The notes beneath the pieces are model-generated. The model had not been told where the DNA came from. It saw only the letters and a list, made by a program, of their open reading frames with translations, and ran no database searches. The position numbers were made by a program, and so were the translations under genes. From positions 31,494,134 through 31,558,133 of the forward strand of contig NC_089314.1 of NCBI RefSeq assembly GCF_036669915.1: a stretch of DNA of 64,000 bases, read 5' to 3'. The DNA is from Pocillopora verrucosa (lineage: Eukaryota > Cnidaria > Anthozoa > Scleractinia > Pocilloporidae). Positions within the stretch are counted from its first letter, which is position 1. Each line of letters opens with the position of its first letter. This document shows, one piece after another, positions 1 through 13,800 of this stretch.

Positions 1-3000
1 TACAATTGGCCCAGAATAGTACACATCCAGATCCCCGTAGGCAACTGCTCGTCCGGCAAGTGCTAAACGATACCCAACGTCTTGTTTATCATTTGGGTGG
101 ACACTGCCATATGGTGACGAGGCGTTTCCCAAATCCATCGCCACAGCCATGAATACGTTAGTTTCCCTGAGATTCGGCACATAGCCATAATTGGCAGTTT
201 GAGCCCATCGAATGACAGGAAATCCATCTGCAATGGTTGAGTCATTTCCATTGGCTGACAACTTGGGGTTTAAAACGAAAAACATTTTTTTCAAACTCTC
301 TGCAAATGATCCCTCAATTTTAAAAACCAAGCAAAAAAATTGGGATCAATGTCAGCACCTACTCCTCCCTTTAACTAACAACAGTCAACTGATAACAAAG
401 TAGGGTTAATGTTGGGTCAGGGAAGGGGTAAGTGCACAGTTGTTAAGAGACTTTCATTGATCCAAAAATTGTTTTCATTACTTACTTGAACAAATCCAAA
501 AGGAAATTCAGGGTCTGTGAGGTCGTCAGTTCCATAGAACCATTTGGATCGCCAGTCATCAATCATTGCAGGAAATGTACAGTTGTAATTATATGGAGCT
601 CCAGCATTTGCTTCACCTTGATACCAAATTGCTCCATATATGGTCATGTTCAGAAATGGATGGATCATTGCATTGTACAACACAGAGTGTGACTGGGGCC
701 CCTTGAATGACTCATCTTCAGGCAACAAGTATCTTAAAAAAAAGGCAACATGATTTTTAAAAGGTGATTTTAAAAATGCTACGTTAGTATTGAGTGTTTG
801 CTTCTAGTAACAAATAATTCCTTTCCCTTTACACTCCCAGGTCCCAGGTCCCTGGCATTTACACCTTTCAGTAGGGCTAATCACAACAGTGAGCACATCA
901 TATACCTAACCACCTCATCAAAAAATATAGCTTGCCAACCATTAGCATGTGCAAAACCTGATCAGGTTATAAACTGATCTTGCAGTACAAAAGTTTGAAA
1001 ATAAATAAGTTAGAAGTTAGTATGTCAAGGTTGCCAGCACCAATATGTTCAAGAATCCAGGCACAAATCCTCACACAAGAAAAGTAATAGATAGTTAACT
1101 TTTTGTACTATATAAAACTGTTACTAAAAGTATCATCATCTTGGTCCAGCATGCACAGTTAATTCTATGAGTGATTCTTTACCACAACCAAAAGTCTGCA
1201 GCACACTGAAAAACCTATCTCCCAAGGGACTTACAAGTTGTCTACTTTGTTGCCAGTTACATTGCATTTTCGCAAGGCATCTGGTGAGGACCAAGCTTCC
1301 ACTGGCGTGCCTCCCCAGTCAGTGGCAACTAAACCTAATGGTCTCTTAAACTGGTCATAAAGGTTCTTGCCATAAAACCAACAGACAGCTGAGAAATATT
1401 TCCAAGTACCTCCATTGACAGTTTCTTGGAGAAAAAAAAATAGTATGACAATTTACTAAATAAATAATGACGTGTACTCGCTTTCAGAAAAGTGGTTTAA
1501 TGGTTATATTAGTTTAAGTTTTGAACATCAAATTCTGAAACTGGCATCTGGTTTTGTTTTATATCATTTCATGTTTGATTCCCAATCTTAGCATATTGTT
1601 ATTGTTAATACTGTTACTTTATTGCCATTACTGTTACTAGAACCATTTTTGAGATGATTGCCATTTTTTTATTGATTTGATACCAACTAATGCATCACTG
1701 TCAAAATGGAAATTACCTTACCAGATGAAGCAACACTCCATGGCTGTTCAACTTCCTTAAGCTCATATAAAGGCGTTTCAGATTCAATAAGACTTGCAGT
1801 AAATAATCTGATTTCTGGATAATTGTCTGCCTCTTTGGATGCCTCTGAAGCATTGATTGCCTAAAATTATTCAGAGACAAGTACACCTAGCATAAAATTT
1901 TACATGATATTTAAACTGAGCATGAACTGATATTTTACTAAGGAGGAAAATCTGCAAACTGGTCATAAAAAAAACTGTGCATGAGCCTTCCATGGCCAAC
2001 TTTTTGTAATTTTCCTATCATTGACAAGTTAAGATTGACTGGGTCCCCCTTGACGGAGAGCCGAATGGATTGAGTGCAAGAAAACTTCAGAGTTACAATG
2101 TCTTGTACTTGATGTTGGCCACTAAGATGATTCTTTTCTTTCAAGCAAGCCTACACCGTCAACTCTGCACATGTATAAGATGCACCACCAACCCACCCCC
2201 AAGAAAAAGTCTGAGCATATTGACCCCAATTCCATCCCTTCTCCCCCAACCAGTAAAACCTGTTTTACAGGACAAAGAGAGATTCTCTTTGCATGAATCT
2301 TACAGAGTTGGAATTGAAAACAGAACTTGGAAGATGGGTGTCTAACATAGAGAGAAATTGACAAAAGCCAGATCATGATCTAACTCCTGATTACCATCTA
2401 TGATACGATGACAAAATGCAATAATAACCTTGTTGTTCTTGTTCACTACAAATAAGATACTTTGGTGATTTATCAAATGAATTGGTCGCATAAATTGGCT
2501 ATTGCAAAAAATTTTAAAGCTGTTTCAAGCATTAGCCCTTTGGGTTACGAGTGTGTTTATATGCAGAAAATGGAGCTATGCTTTTGTTGGGAACATGTTC
2601 CCATAATAAAATCCAATTATCATGTTATACTACTCCCATTACTACAAATAACAGTTACACACAAGAATTGAGTCCTAATTGCTTTCTACTCCATAAACCT
2701 GGATTTATGATAAATTAAAAGATTTAAAAGCTACTGAAAATTTAAATCTGGAGAAATTTGGTTTATATCCCCACATTAATTGACCTAAAATTAGTTTTTG
2801 ATTGTCCTGTCTCGGTCACTCCATAAGAACTGAAGTTGCTAAAACAAACACACAAAATCTTAAGTTCCCTTAACTGAGTTGGAGATTAAACAAAGAGTAA
2901 AAAAGGCCAGTAAGGTTTTTTTTTTCTTTGTCCAATAGATGCTGGACAGCAAGTGTAGAAGAGACAGTATAAATTAATTTGGTGACTGTCTGGGTCATCT

Positions 3001-4371
3001 AACCAGATGATCAAGAGCAGGTACTGGTTTAGTGCTTTAGTACATAAGCATTTACCTGAGACACTGTAAACTGCATGTTGCTCTGTCCACTACACACCCA
3101 AACATCACCAAACAAAACATCCTCTAAAGTTATTGTCTTCATGACATTGTCCACTTTTGAAGTAGCAGTAATGTTATAGGGTCCACCGGCACCACGAGAA
3201 TCTAAAGTCACCTTCCATACTCCTGATCCTTCAGGACCTTCAAAATGAGTAGGTATATTAAAAAAGAGAGAGTGAATAAAAGGCAGCTCTAGTGGCAGCA
3301 CTTTCAATATCTTTCATGTTAGACTTGGTCATTAACTGCAAAGTTCAGCAAATAAAAATTAGGAAGAAAGGTACACTCATTTGAGGAAACAAGGGACACG
3401 AGCTCTGCCCTCCCCCTCCATTCCTCATCAGAGCAAATCCTGATAAAGCAGTCCTTAATTATGTCATTAAAAATATTCTTTACCTAAATAACCTACATTG
3501 ATAACCTACATTACCTTGTTTTTCTTATTTTCTACAAATAACCAAAATACTATTCTTAAAAAAATAGCCTACATTTAATGGACCATCCCTAATACCAAGA
3601 AGACACTAAATCTCCAACCCAGAGGACAAACAACATACACCACCATTCTATAGTGAGCACTCGTGTGATTAAGTGATAGACAGGAGACAGACAGTTTCTC
3701 CGGTCATGTGATATCCTTATTAGAGAGGTTTTACTGTGCATTATGTGTTCACCTTCTAATTATAAACGAAATGTCTGAGGGAAAAAAAATCATATGCAGT
3801 ATTGCATTTTCGTAAATCAAAAGAGTTAGTAGGCTTGAACCTCAACCCTAAGCATTCCCAAAACGTGAATCACACAAAAAAAAAACCAACAACAGTTTTG
3901 AAGGTACAACATCATAGAATACTGAGATGCAACTATTTGGGGCTAGATTGAAGGTTCTATCTGTTTCCCCCTCGCTCGTCCCCTCTTTATCAAATTACTT
4001 CAGAACTATCCGTTCCCCTTCATCGGGGAGGTTGCTAACCATAAAAGAAACTTCAATCGGAAATTCACAACTAACTACAGAACACTTTACCCTCAGCTGT
4101 ACCCAGGGAATTTAATTTGCTCACCTTTCACTACTTCCGTCCTTTGAACTTCACCTCCCAACTTGACATCAACTGTTTGTCCTATTTCACCGAATCCCCA
4201 TACCACTGCACTAAAAGGTTTCATCTGCAGAACCATATGATCACCATATATGTTGGCAAAACGGAAAACACTTTCCAGTTTAACCATTTTGCTGAAAGCA
4301 CAGACGTTTGAAGTGAAAAACGTCGCCTCCAAAACTAGAAAAATCGTACAAAACTTTGACACAAACATCAT
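1..4371 (-). CDS. SIAE: Sialate O-acetylesterase (SIAE), 3' end beyond window
   Basis: Secreted or lysosomal SGNH-like esterase that removes O-acetyl groups from sialic acids. Exons on the minus strand: 4371-4125, 3237-3056, 1860-1722, 1424-1235, 732-486 and 261-1, all with GT-AG borders and matching phases; 422 codons are present. Human SIAE is about 523 aa, so roughly 100 residues lie past the left edge. The ATG at 4371 begins a hydrophobic signal peptide (MMFVSKFCTIFLVLEA...) and is the start directly ahead of the conserved FRFANIYGDHMVLQ block. The nucleophile block GDVWVCSGQSNMQ puts the catalytic Ser at residue 135. The second block AIWYQGEANAG is in the 732-486 exon, and the His/Asp block SVHPNDKQD is in the last exon. 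All three family motifs are intact, so the enzyme looks functional. Family identity is from recognised motifs; exon borders are hand-made. It lies head-to-head with GAS8. Confidence 0.92.
2515..2625 (-). repeat. Fragment of Penelope-like element 3' region
   Basis: This stretch in a SIAE intron matches 61138-61250. Both carry a GCATTAGCCCTTTG core followed about 25 bases later by TTTATATGCAGAAA, a purine-rich GTGGAGCTATGC-like block and TTGGTGGGAA-like sequence. The other copy lies just downstream of a Penelope GIY-YIG coding end, so this is a remnant of the same family's 3' untranslated part with a decayed hammerhead-like motif. Confidence 0.6.
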
Positions 4372-4888
4372 AAAACCCAAGACGTGGTAATAAATACCGA
4401 AAGTTCTTAGAACTATGTGAAACTGCGTGGTGGTCTCGTGACGAAAGTACCTTTTCTTTGTCACACAATTTAAAATAAAGAAGTGATTATTAAATATTGA
4501 AAGTAGACCAATATCAGACACTTTTTGTGATGATTTATTTATGTATGTACAAAGAACACTAGCTAAGTCAATTTTTTTTTCGTCTTGCAACATTGGAACT
4601 TAAAAATTTTGTGACAGATAAGTTTCATCATAGTTAGTAGAGGGGACTGGGTCTCCCTCCATTAACTATGGTTTCACCTGCTGGGCTTAAATTTCCGAGT
4701 GATGTACTGCGTGACTGCGTGACATCAGCAGTATCCACGCTTTTCAGCGGTGTTCACCATTTTCCAATACGGGACTTTGTTTTATTCGTTTCTAGGCAAC
4801 ACCTTATCTTGTTCGGTGGAAAAACTACTGCATTCTGTGTTTGTCGGAAAGTACCGTTGTTTTATAGCAAAAATCCGAGTTGTTCATC
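4372..4888. promoter_or_regulatory. Shared SIAE/GAS8 head-to-head promoter region
   Basis: About 517 bp separates the SIAE start codon (minus, 4371) from the GAS8 start codon (plus, 4889). Both 5' UTRs and both promoters must fit here unless there are additional non-coding first exons. I see no clear TATA box; the divergent arrangement is read directly from the two gene models and bidirectional activity is inferred. Confidence 0.5.
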
Positions 4889-7800
4889 ATGGTAGGTGGC
4901 AGTTGATCACTATTCTATTTGAAAGATGGGTAAAGTTACGGTATATTTTGAATCACTTCATAATTATTCACAATAAAAGGTTACGGCACAAGTTGGTGAA
5001 AGGACACTAGATGAGCCAGTAGATATTTGCCTCTTATTCAAGACATTATAAAACCATTACACTTGGTAGCAGTTGATCTAAGCAAGCTCTAATGAGTTTC
5101 TCAAAGAATATATTTCATAAAAGCTTGGTTTTAAAGGAAAATTTCCTTCAATAGCGATTTCGCAAAACGTATGTTTCACACTTAATTGTTCCATTTCTAT
5201 GTGTATTTCAGAGAAAAACTTCTTGCACACTTTCAAAGATATGTTGAAAGTTACCTTAAAATGATTGAATTTATTAGATATTTACTCTGTAATGTGATGC
5301 AGGGTAGCTAGCTTTTGTTATATTTTGGACTGCAAGTCATTGTTAGTCATTAGTTTAAGTTCAATGACTGTGTGAATAAATGAAAATCATATTATCATAT
5401 AACCTTAATCTGTAGTTCACATACATAATTTTCATGTATTCACGGTCATTGATTCATCACTTCACAGGCTTCTTGCAAACCAACATAATAACAAGCTCTC
5501 AGTTGGCTTGTTAGTTCATTTGGTAGAGCTGGTCATGGGTTCAAATCCAGTACAGGCCTGGATTGTTTCAGGCCTTATTTACACTTCTGCTTAAGATCGC
5601 TTTTATTTTCATAAGGTTAATTTTGTGGACTTTTATGACATTTATTTTATATTTTACATTATGGTATCAGGATCCACTTTAGTGAAATCTTGCTTTAGAT
5701 ATTGGGACGATTATTTGTATTGGCAGGAACTAAATGTGTTAAACTTCAAATCAATTCCCTTTCAGACATAGTTTGAAGCTACACTGGTTTGCAGATTTAA
5801 TGAATGTAACCGAAGAAGTTACAATTCATAGACCCAACGTTTCGACACTCCTGTCTAGTGCCTTCATCAGGGGTGATCTAAACGCTGCAACAAGAGGTCC
5901 TTTTATATGATCACTAATTAGCGGCCTTTTTTCTGACGAGGTGTAAATAGGCGTCAGGAAGCAGACCGCCATCGTCACGATTTAAAGGAGCGTGGGTGGA
6001 GTTAATGTGCCAAGCCTCCAAACAAAGGCGCTGGTGGTAACGCCGATTAGTAGTGATAATTTTAGAATTATCCCACCCAATTGTATGGTTGGTTAGGCAA
6101 GTATGCTCCGATAAAGCTGAATTTTCCTTTTTGCAAAGAAAAACCGCTTTTTGGTGCTCTTTTAACCGTGTACCAAACTGGCGTTTGGTCTGTCCGATGT
6201 ATTCGTTATCACAGTCATTGCAAGGAATAGAATAAATGGCGTCGGTTCGTTGTTCTTTCGTGACAGGATCCTTAGGTTTGGCGAAAATATGCCCCAAAGT
6301 CTGAAAAGGTTTTTGAGCAACTTTAACGTTGTGGAAACGTTGGGTCTATGAATTGTAACTTCTTCGGTTACATTCATTAAATCTGCAAACCAGTGTAGCT
6401 TCAAACTATGTCTGATTGTCCACCTGGTTGCCGTGTGAACTTTAATATATTCAATTCCCTTTCTTTCACTAGCTATCCCTTGTGTTTATGATATGTAATT
6501 AGCCAATCAGCAAATTCATATAATTTTAACAAGCTTGTAAAAACCAACTTACTCATCTATACTTTTATTTTTCCACTAAATTCAATGGAACCATAGTCTC
6601 ATTGGCTATTTTGGTAATGTAACAGAAAAAGGTGATAATTCGATAGTGTGGGAAAATTATGTCAGTAAATAATCATGAAGGTATCAGTGGGGGGTGGGAA
6701 AGGTTTGATACATGACACATGAATTTAACACAAAGGCAAGGTAAGATGAGATGTGAAGTTTTCTCTTTACTTTTAAATATCATGTTACGTGCAATACTAG
6801 TTAAACTATATGTATGCATGAATTTTTTTAAAAATTCATGTGTGAAACATAATCAGATACTCCTTGGCACCCTTTTAAGTGATCTATACTTTGACACAAA
6901 GTACTCATACATGTATGTTCAAGAGATTTCCTCTTTGTTACATCAATAGCCTCCCAAAAAGAAAAGTGGGAAGAAGAAGGGGAAAAAGAAATCTGCCAAG
7001 TCCAAGACACCTACAATAGTAGATGGGATTAGCACAGAAGAGATGAGCAAAGAACAGTTGGAAGAACACATTGTCAGATTACGAGAGGAATTAGATAGGG
7101 AACGTGAAGAACGCAATTACTTTCAACTGGAACGAGATAAAGTGAATACTTTTTGGGAAATCACAAAACGACAGCTTGAGGAAAGGAAGGCAGAGCTGCG
7201 TAACAAAGATAGAGAAATGGAGGAGGCAGAGGAAAGACACCAAGTGGAAATTAAAGTTTACAAACAGAAAGTGAAACACCTATTGTATGAACACCAGAAC
7301 AACATTGCAGAACTTAAAGCTGAGAGTAAGCAACTTAAGATACACATTAAAAGTTCTTCACTTTGAGACTCACAAAATCAAAACATAATATGCGTTAAGC
7401 TATAATCAGTCATTGTTAGTGTATTTTGCTTGGTCTAGTTCTTGTGAACCACACTTAGTACACTCAACTGACAATTACTGTTCACTTAATTTTGATGATG
7501 ACTTCTGCTCAGGTTGTCAAAACCTCAGTCACTTCTACCAATAACAGTCCTCCAGACTTACCTTCACACTGACAGTCAGACTATACCATCTCATGTCACC
7601 TCTGAGTTAAAACCATCCATTGAATGCTAAAGTCTATCTAAAACTTCTGTTGGTGTACTTTCCAATGGCACTACATGTATGTTGGTGAGCAATGTAGTGA
7701 GAAAACCTTTATTGATCAGGTTTTTTGTTGTGTTAGAAAGAAGAGCTGTTTCTGATGTAGTAGATTTCCCAGTTTATTTATAGAGATTTTAGTGACAGTA

Positions 7801-10800
7801 TAATAATTTTTGAAAATCACAAAGTTAACCAGCTCTTTGTTAAAACATTTTAAAAACAGTTTTTCATCATCATCTCCTGCTACTTTTATCAATAGGTGCT
7901 GTGGCGTTAAAGTTAGCACAAGATGACCACAAAGGCAATGAGCAAGACTTAAGAAAGGACAAGAGATCTCTCAAGGTACCTGGATATCCCTTCTGAATAT
8001 TGTTGATTTTAGTGCAAAAAATTGCAGAAGAGTCTGGGGCTGATGTGACAAGTATTTGACTATTTCTCATTGTGAAAAATAGAATAAAATAAAAAGCATT
8101 AGTTCACATGTAATTAACCCTTCAACCCCTTGATGGTGACTAGCATGTAATTTCCCCTTACAGTAGTATCCCTGAGTGATAAATGTATATTAAGGTCATA
8201 AAAATAGATGGAGGAAATGATCACCAACTAAAATAGCTCTTAATTGTTGAACAAATTCTCCTTGTCAGCACCTTAGGAAATGTGTAAAGAACAGTACAGA
8301 GTATGCATACTGCATAAGAGTGCAGAGGTTTAAATGTGTATGGAGAAGTAATCTTTTCTGAAATCAATAAATATCACTAGTCCTATCAGTGTTTCACTGG
8401 GAAGTCTTGACTTTAGAATTTGCAGTTTACCTTAAAACTGGGTGTAGACAGTGATGGTCACCAGTTAGATTAAGTGAGCAGAACAGCCCATCATGGGTGT
8501 TAGAGTTCTGATCATTATAGTACTGTCTATGAGGTTTTTCAATGTGAAGTGAATCATATTTCTTTAGGTGGAATTAAAAGAACAAGAACTTTCTCATGAA
8601 GATGTTGTTAAGAATCTCAAGAAGGTGAGTGTAACAATTGTCTTTTACATATTGGCTCATGTTAATATACAAACGGTTTTAAATTTTTTTACCACAAGTG
8701 TTTGATTATATATTGTGTCAATCACAAACATATTTTGGAAATTTTACAGGGTCACGATGAACATGTAACAAAACTCAGGCAAGATTTTGAGAGACAAGTT
8801 AAAGGTGAGTAAAGGAGACTAATGAATAACTCTATGTTCTATTTTTTTGCTGCATCAAAAGCAAGTTTCCCTAATGTTCACTAGGAGGAAAAATGATTGT
8901 TTCTTCCTATAAAGATTTTCTCCACAGACAATGCTTGTAGTAGGTTGTCAAATATTGTTAAAAGGGTAACAGGATGAGAGGGTAAAATATTGTTGCAAAT
9001 TTTAGCTGTTTCAATCTCCTTTTTATAGAAATTGAGTCAAAGTATGACAAGAAAATGAAGGCACTTAGAGAGGAACTTGAGCTGAGGAGGAAAACTGAAA
9101 TACATGAAATTGAAGAGGTTTGATCCTTAATGATTAATAAAGATTACTTATTTTCTTGGTGGCATTTTTGAAAAGACTATAGTTGTACAATGCAAAAACT
9201 AGCATCCACTGTAGATGTTTGAGAAGCATGTATGTAGTCTTGAAATTCACTTAAACTCTACTTAAGTCTGTTATGGTATGTTTACAATTAGCTGGGTGCC
9301 AAAATCATTCACTCTTCCAATAGCCCTTTTGCAATCTAGAAGCATTGCATAGTTGGCAGGAATAAAATTTTGGTCACTGGGAAAAAAAAAAGTTAAAAGA
9401 TAATTGAGAGAAAATTAAAGAAAAGGCATGAAACAAAAATGGAATTTAACCTTTGCTAAATTAATGTTTATTTTACTTTAGTTTATGTACAATGTAATTA
9501 GTAAGTTTAAAGAAAACATCAAATAATGAGAACATTACAGTTTGTCACTTGACCAGCAAACACGTCCACCAGATTGATTACTTTCCATGCAAATTCAGTC
9601 ACCAACTTTTTTTGCACTCACTGTGGCAACCAAAAAGCTTGAGTGGCTTATAAGAAGTATCCTATATGCCCACAGACTGATGCTAATAATTTATTTATCT
9701 TGTTTGTCCTTGTTTGTAATAATTATACTGTTATATTGCTTTTAGTGCACAAGTGCCTTAATGGCTTGCCACCAACTTTTCTATCTGAGCTTTTACACTA
9801 CCATAATAGTCCACATTTACTTCATTCTAGTTCTCAGAATCTTTTAGCTGTGCCTAGATCCAGGTTAAAGACATATGGTGATGGAGCTTTTTCTGTTGAC
9901 CAGTTCAAGATGCAGTTGAAGACATACTTATTTAAATTGGCTTATGATGTCTAGTTTTTAGTAGTGTTGTTTACTTAATTTCCTTATTATAATAGCTATT
10001 GGCTTTTGTATTTTATAGTTTAACCATTGTTGTACAATGCTTTGAGCAAGTATTGGACACAGTGCTCTAAAAGTTTTTTTATCATTATATCAGCATGTGC
10101 TACAAATTGATATTTTTCTTTATAGCGCAAGAATGGTCAAATCAACACCTTGATGAAGAATCATGAGAAAGCCTTCAGTGACATCAAGAATTACTACAAT
10201 GACATAACACTTAATAATCTGGCTCTTATAAATTCCCTCAAGGTAATTTATGAAGCACATATTTTTAGCAGTTACAGGAAATGTTCATAAGAAAACAAGC
10301 TTTGTAATTGGCCAAAACAGCACCAAATTCCATATGGTAAGGAAGGAGGTTGAACTTAAATTATACCAAAACCTCATGAAAGGCAACTGACCAAATATTA
10401 CCTTCCAATAATTTCAAGTAGTACAGTCATAAGCCAATGCCATCAAACTTTCAAATTTAAAATTACCAGGGGGACTTACCAGTGTGGTAACTGTCCTTTT
10501 CCCACAAAATGATAGAGTGTGACAAGTAAGTAGAAAATCCAGTCAGCTCATCAGTTCTTGTTTATTATTTTTACTAGGAACAAGTTGAGGAGATGAAAAA
10601 GAAGGAAGAGAGAATGGAGAAACAAATGAATGAAATTATGGCAGAGAATAAGAGATTAACAGAACCGTTACAGAAAGCCAGAGAGGAGGTGGAAGAACTA
10701 AGAAAACAGGTGAAACTAAGCAACAAATATTATGACCAAAGTATTATAATAGTTTTTCTCAACTTTCAACTTTGTTCAAGCAGCATCATTATAGATTATT

Positions 10801-13800
10801 TTTAATTAGTGACAGCTAGAAGAAAAGTCTGAGTTACAGTTGAATAACTAGAAAACAGATGCTGTAGTAACTTTTAACACAGCAGTATTGAGGGTGCATT
10901 TTCATTAGAACTTACAATGTGCAACAAGATTACTTCAGATACAACATTCACTTTGCCACTTTTAAGAAAGTTTAAAGAAGACTGTTTAAAAAGTGCTAAA
11001 GATGTCTACAATACCCTTTCTCTATATTCAATGAAAGATGATCTCAGTGAAAATAGAACCACATTGTACAGAGGGGGAGGGGTGCAGTTAAGGACATTAC
11101 AACAAAAATTTAGTGGCAGTGACAGCTATTTTGTGGCAGATTGTATTGTGGTAAATGACCACAAGGTCTCATGTTGAATTCCTTGTCAGGGGACTCAGAC
11201 TTTTTTCTGCCCCATGTTGTCAAGGGGGTGCAGAGGAGGGCATTCAGAACAAACCTTTCCAAAGCAGTGAGAACTATATTAACCACAGTTGGCTCCAATT
11301 TTACTATTCATTTTGAGACAAATCTACATGGGTCTACAAATAATAGTTATGATATTTATTAAACAAAAATAATTAGTATTATATTAATAATTTCTTATTT
11401 CCTTTTTCTGTAGCTTGCAAACTATGAAAAAGACAAAGCGTCATTGGCTGTAAGTATTACTATCATACAAGGAAGGTTTTGCACATCATATGTAGAAAAC
11501 GATCTATCAGCAGTGACGTAAGAGCAGTCCATACCATTGGTCAGATTGTAACGTATTTAACCTTCACTTAATCGCTGTAGATGTTAATGTTTTCATAAGC
11601 ATTTGTTGTCTCTTCCCTTTTGTTGAATGTGAACTCAATATTGCATGTAAAGAATAATTTACAGCGTAAGGAGAAGGATTGAAGGAAAATAAAAGTGGAT
11701 GTGGCTTTTCAACCCTTCAAAATTTGTGTAAATTTCATGGCTTCCTTTAATCTTCATTTGTCGATATTTTGCACATTGTAGCGCTTAATAAAAATAGGAG
11801 TTTAGAATTCTGCAGCTGTTCTTGAAAGAGCGTGGGTTTCTTTAGTGCAAGATATCTAAGTTGTAAGATGCACGCTAGGGCGTAACTTGTTTTCAAAAAA
11901 AAGGTTGATGATAAGAGATAATTCTATTTTATATATCTTCAATTTTGTAGAGTGCTAAGGCACGGCTTAAAGTTCAAGAAGAAGAACTAAGGAGTTTACA
12001 CTGGGAACACGAAGTTCTCCAACAGCGCTTTAGTCAGGTTTGAGATCTCATGAATTTAGAATATACGCATTCTTCTCAGAAATGACGACTACAACCCCAT
12101 CGATAGATGCCAAAATTAGAGTCTTCTTTTGGAAGGAGGAGAGTAGAGTTTCAAAATACGGGGAAATCTTGGATGGGTTTATTCCCGCTGATGAATTAAT
12201 GTCGGTTTAACAAAATAAAAATATTCTACATTCAAGACGCCCAAAGCTTGAGAGGTCCAAAAATTTTTTTCGAAAATGTGATACTCAAAATAATTAACCG
12301 GTGCACCAATTAAAAGTACGAGGCCACCTACAAATATGATGAGCTTGTGAAAAAGAGAGCTGCCTGTCCACGTGCATTTTTGTGCATTTAAAATATGGAA
12401 AAGTTTAGAATGTTTCTTCTGTCGTTTAGTCAGTGTAATTAAAATGTTCGCAGTGCTTAAACATGATCTGTTTTTGTTTGTTTTCTATGATATAGACACA
12501 AAGTGAACGTGACGAGTTGTATGGCAAATTTGTCAAAGCTATACATGAGGTTCAACAGAAGAGCAACTTTAAAAACTTGCTTCTTGAGAAGAAACTGACT
12601 GCTCTGGCTGATACACTGGAGAAGAAGGTACACGCAAAAAACATCAGTGACAAGACATAGTGTATTTGTAGTTTGTTGTCTTCCTTCTAGGAAAACAAAG
12701 ATCCATAATTGTTTACACCGCTGTCACATTTGTGACTTTTTTTGATAGGTGAAAATTTTTCCTGATCACTGCACATCGGTAGAAAGGCAATGGTGGTTTT
12801 ACTCTCCTTTTGGTTTGTTCTTGTTGTTCCCCCGTTTTTATGAAACAAACAAAATGATTGTAGTTGAAGTATTTCGAGTCATTTTTGTGACTGAAGATAA
12901 AAACTACTGTCGACTTAGACAAGACAACAAAATATTATTTTGGTTGAGGTGGAAAAAACTTTAAGGGTGCAATAATAAATCCAAAAGGACGGTTTAAACA
13001 GCGAACAAAGGACGAACTTAGACAAATATTGGAATTTTAATAATCCACAGACAGTGTAGTTGGTCCTTGAAAGCTAAGGAGTTATTCCTTGTGTTTCGAT
13101 GAGTTCATAAAAGTACACCTCTCGTCACATTAATTGTGGTCTACCCAGCTTACTTTACGAGTTTTTTCACAGGAAGCGCAGCTGAACGAAGTGTTGTCAG
13201 CATCCAATTTGGATCCTACTGCTTTAACAGTTGTAACCAGAAAACTTGAGGTGAGATTTCCATCAGTCCTCCACCAGCTCCATTAACATCTTATCAAGGT
13301 GGTTTGTCCAAGTCCTCCTCCATTGTCTAAAACAAACTTGCTGCTCGTGCTGGTGAAATTTTCCCGCCATCTCTACAGAAAATTGTTGGCCTGATTTTTG
13401 ATAAGTCGTTTGTCTTTTTCTTATTACTTGTTTGCCCTGTTGAAGAACTTTTTTCGCCTTGTTTTCTTTCAGGATGTTTTAGACTCGAAGAACAGTGCTA
13501 TCAAAGACTTACAGTACGAATTGGCACGTGTTTGCAAGGTAAAGAACATGACTTGTTTAATTTGTTACATAGTTACCTGTAGAACCTTTTTAGCATAGTG
13601 CCTCGAAAAGATCAGAGTTGTGTATCTTAAGTGCTTACAAAGCCGCCCTCTTAGAGGAATCAGCGGGTGTCTCGAAGATCTTCTCTCGAAAATCTTTGGT
13701 GCCAGGCTCTTCAAAGCTTTCATAAAGCATAGTTCTACAGGTCGCCTTAAGACAAAAGTTGGTCGCCTGTGGCACCCCAGCCCTGTTAGAGCAGAGCCCT

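Noticed and set aside
5490-5580. Functional tRNA gene
   Set aside because: A and B boxes are too close; the anticodon arm is absent.
12713-12964. Overlapping 69-71 codon frames in a GAS8 intron
   Set aside because: They sit on opposite strands in intron 11 between well-supported GAS8 exons and have no similarity to known proteins.
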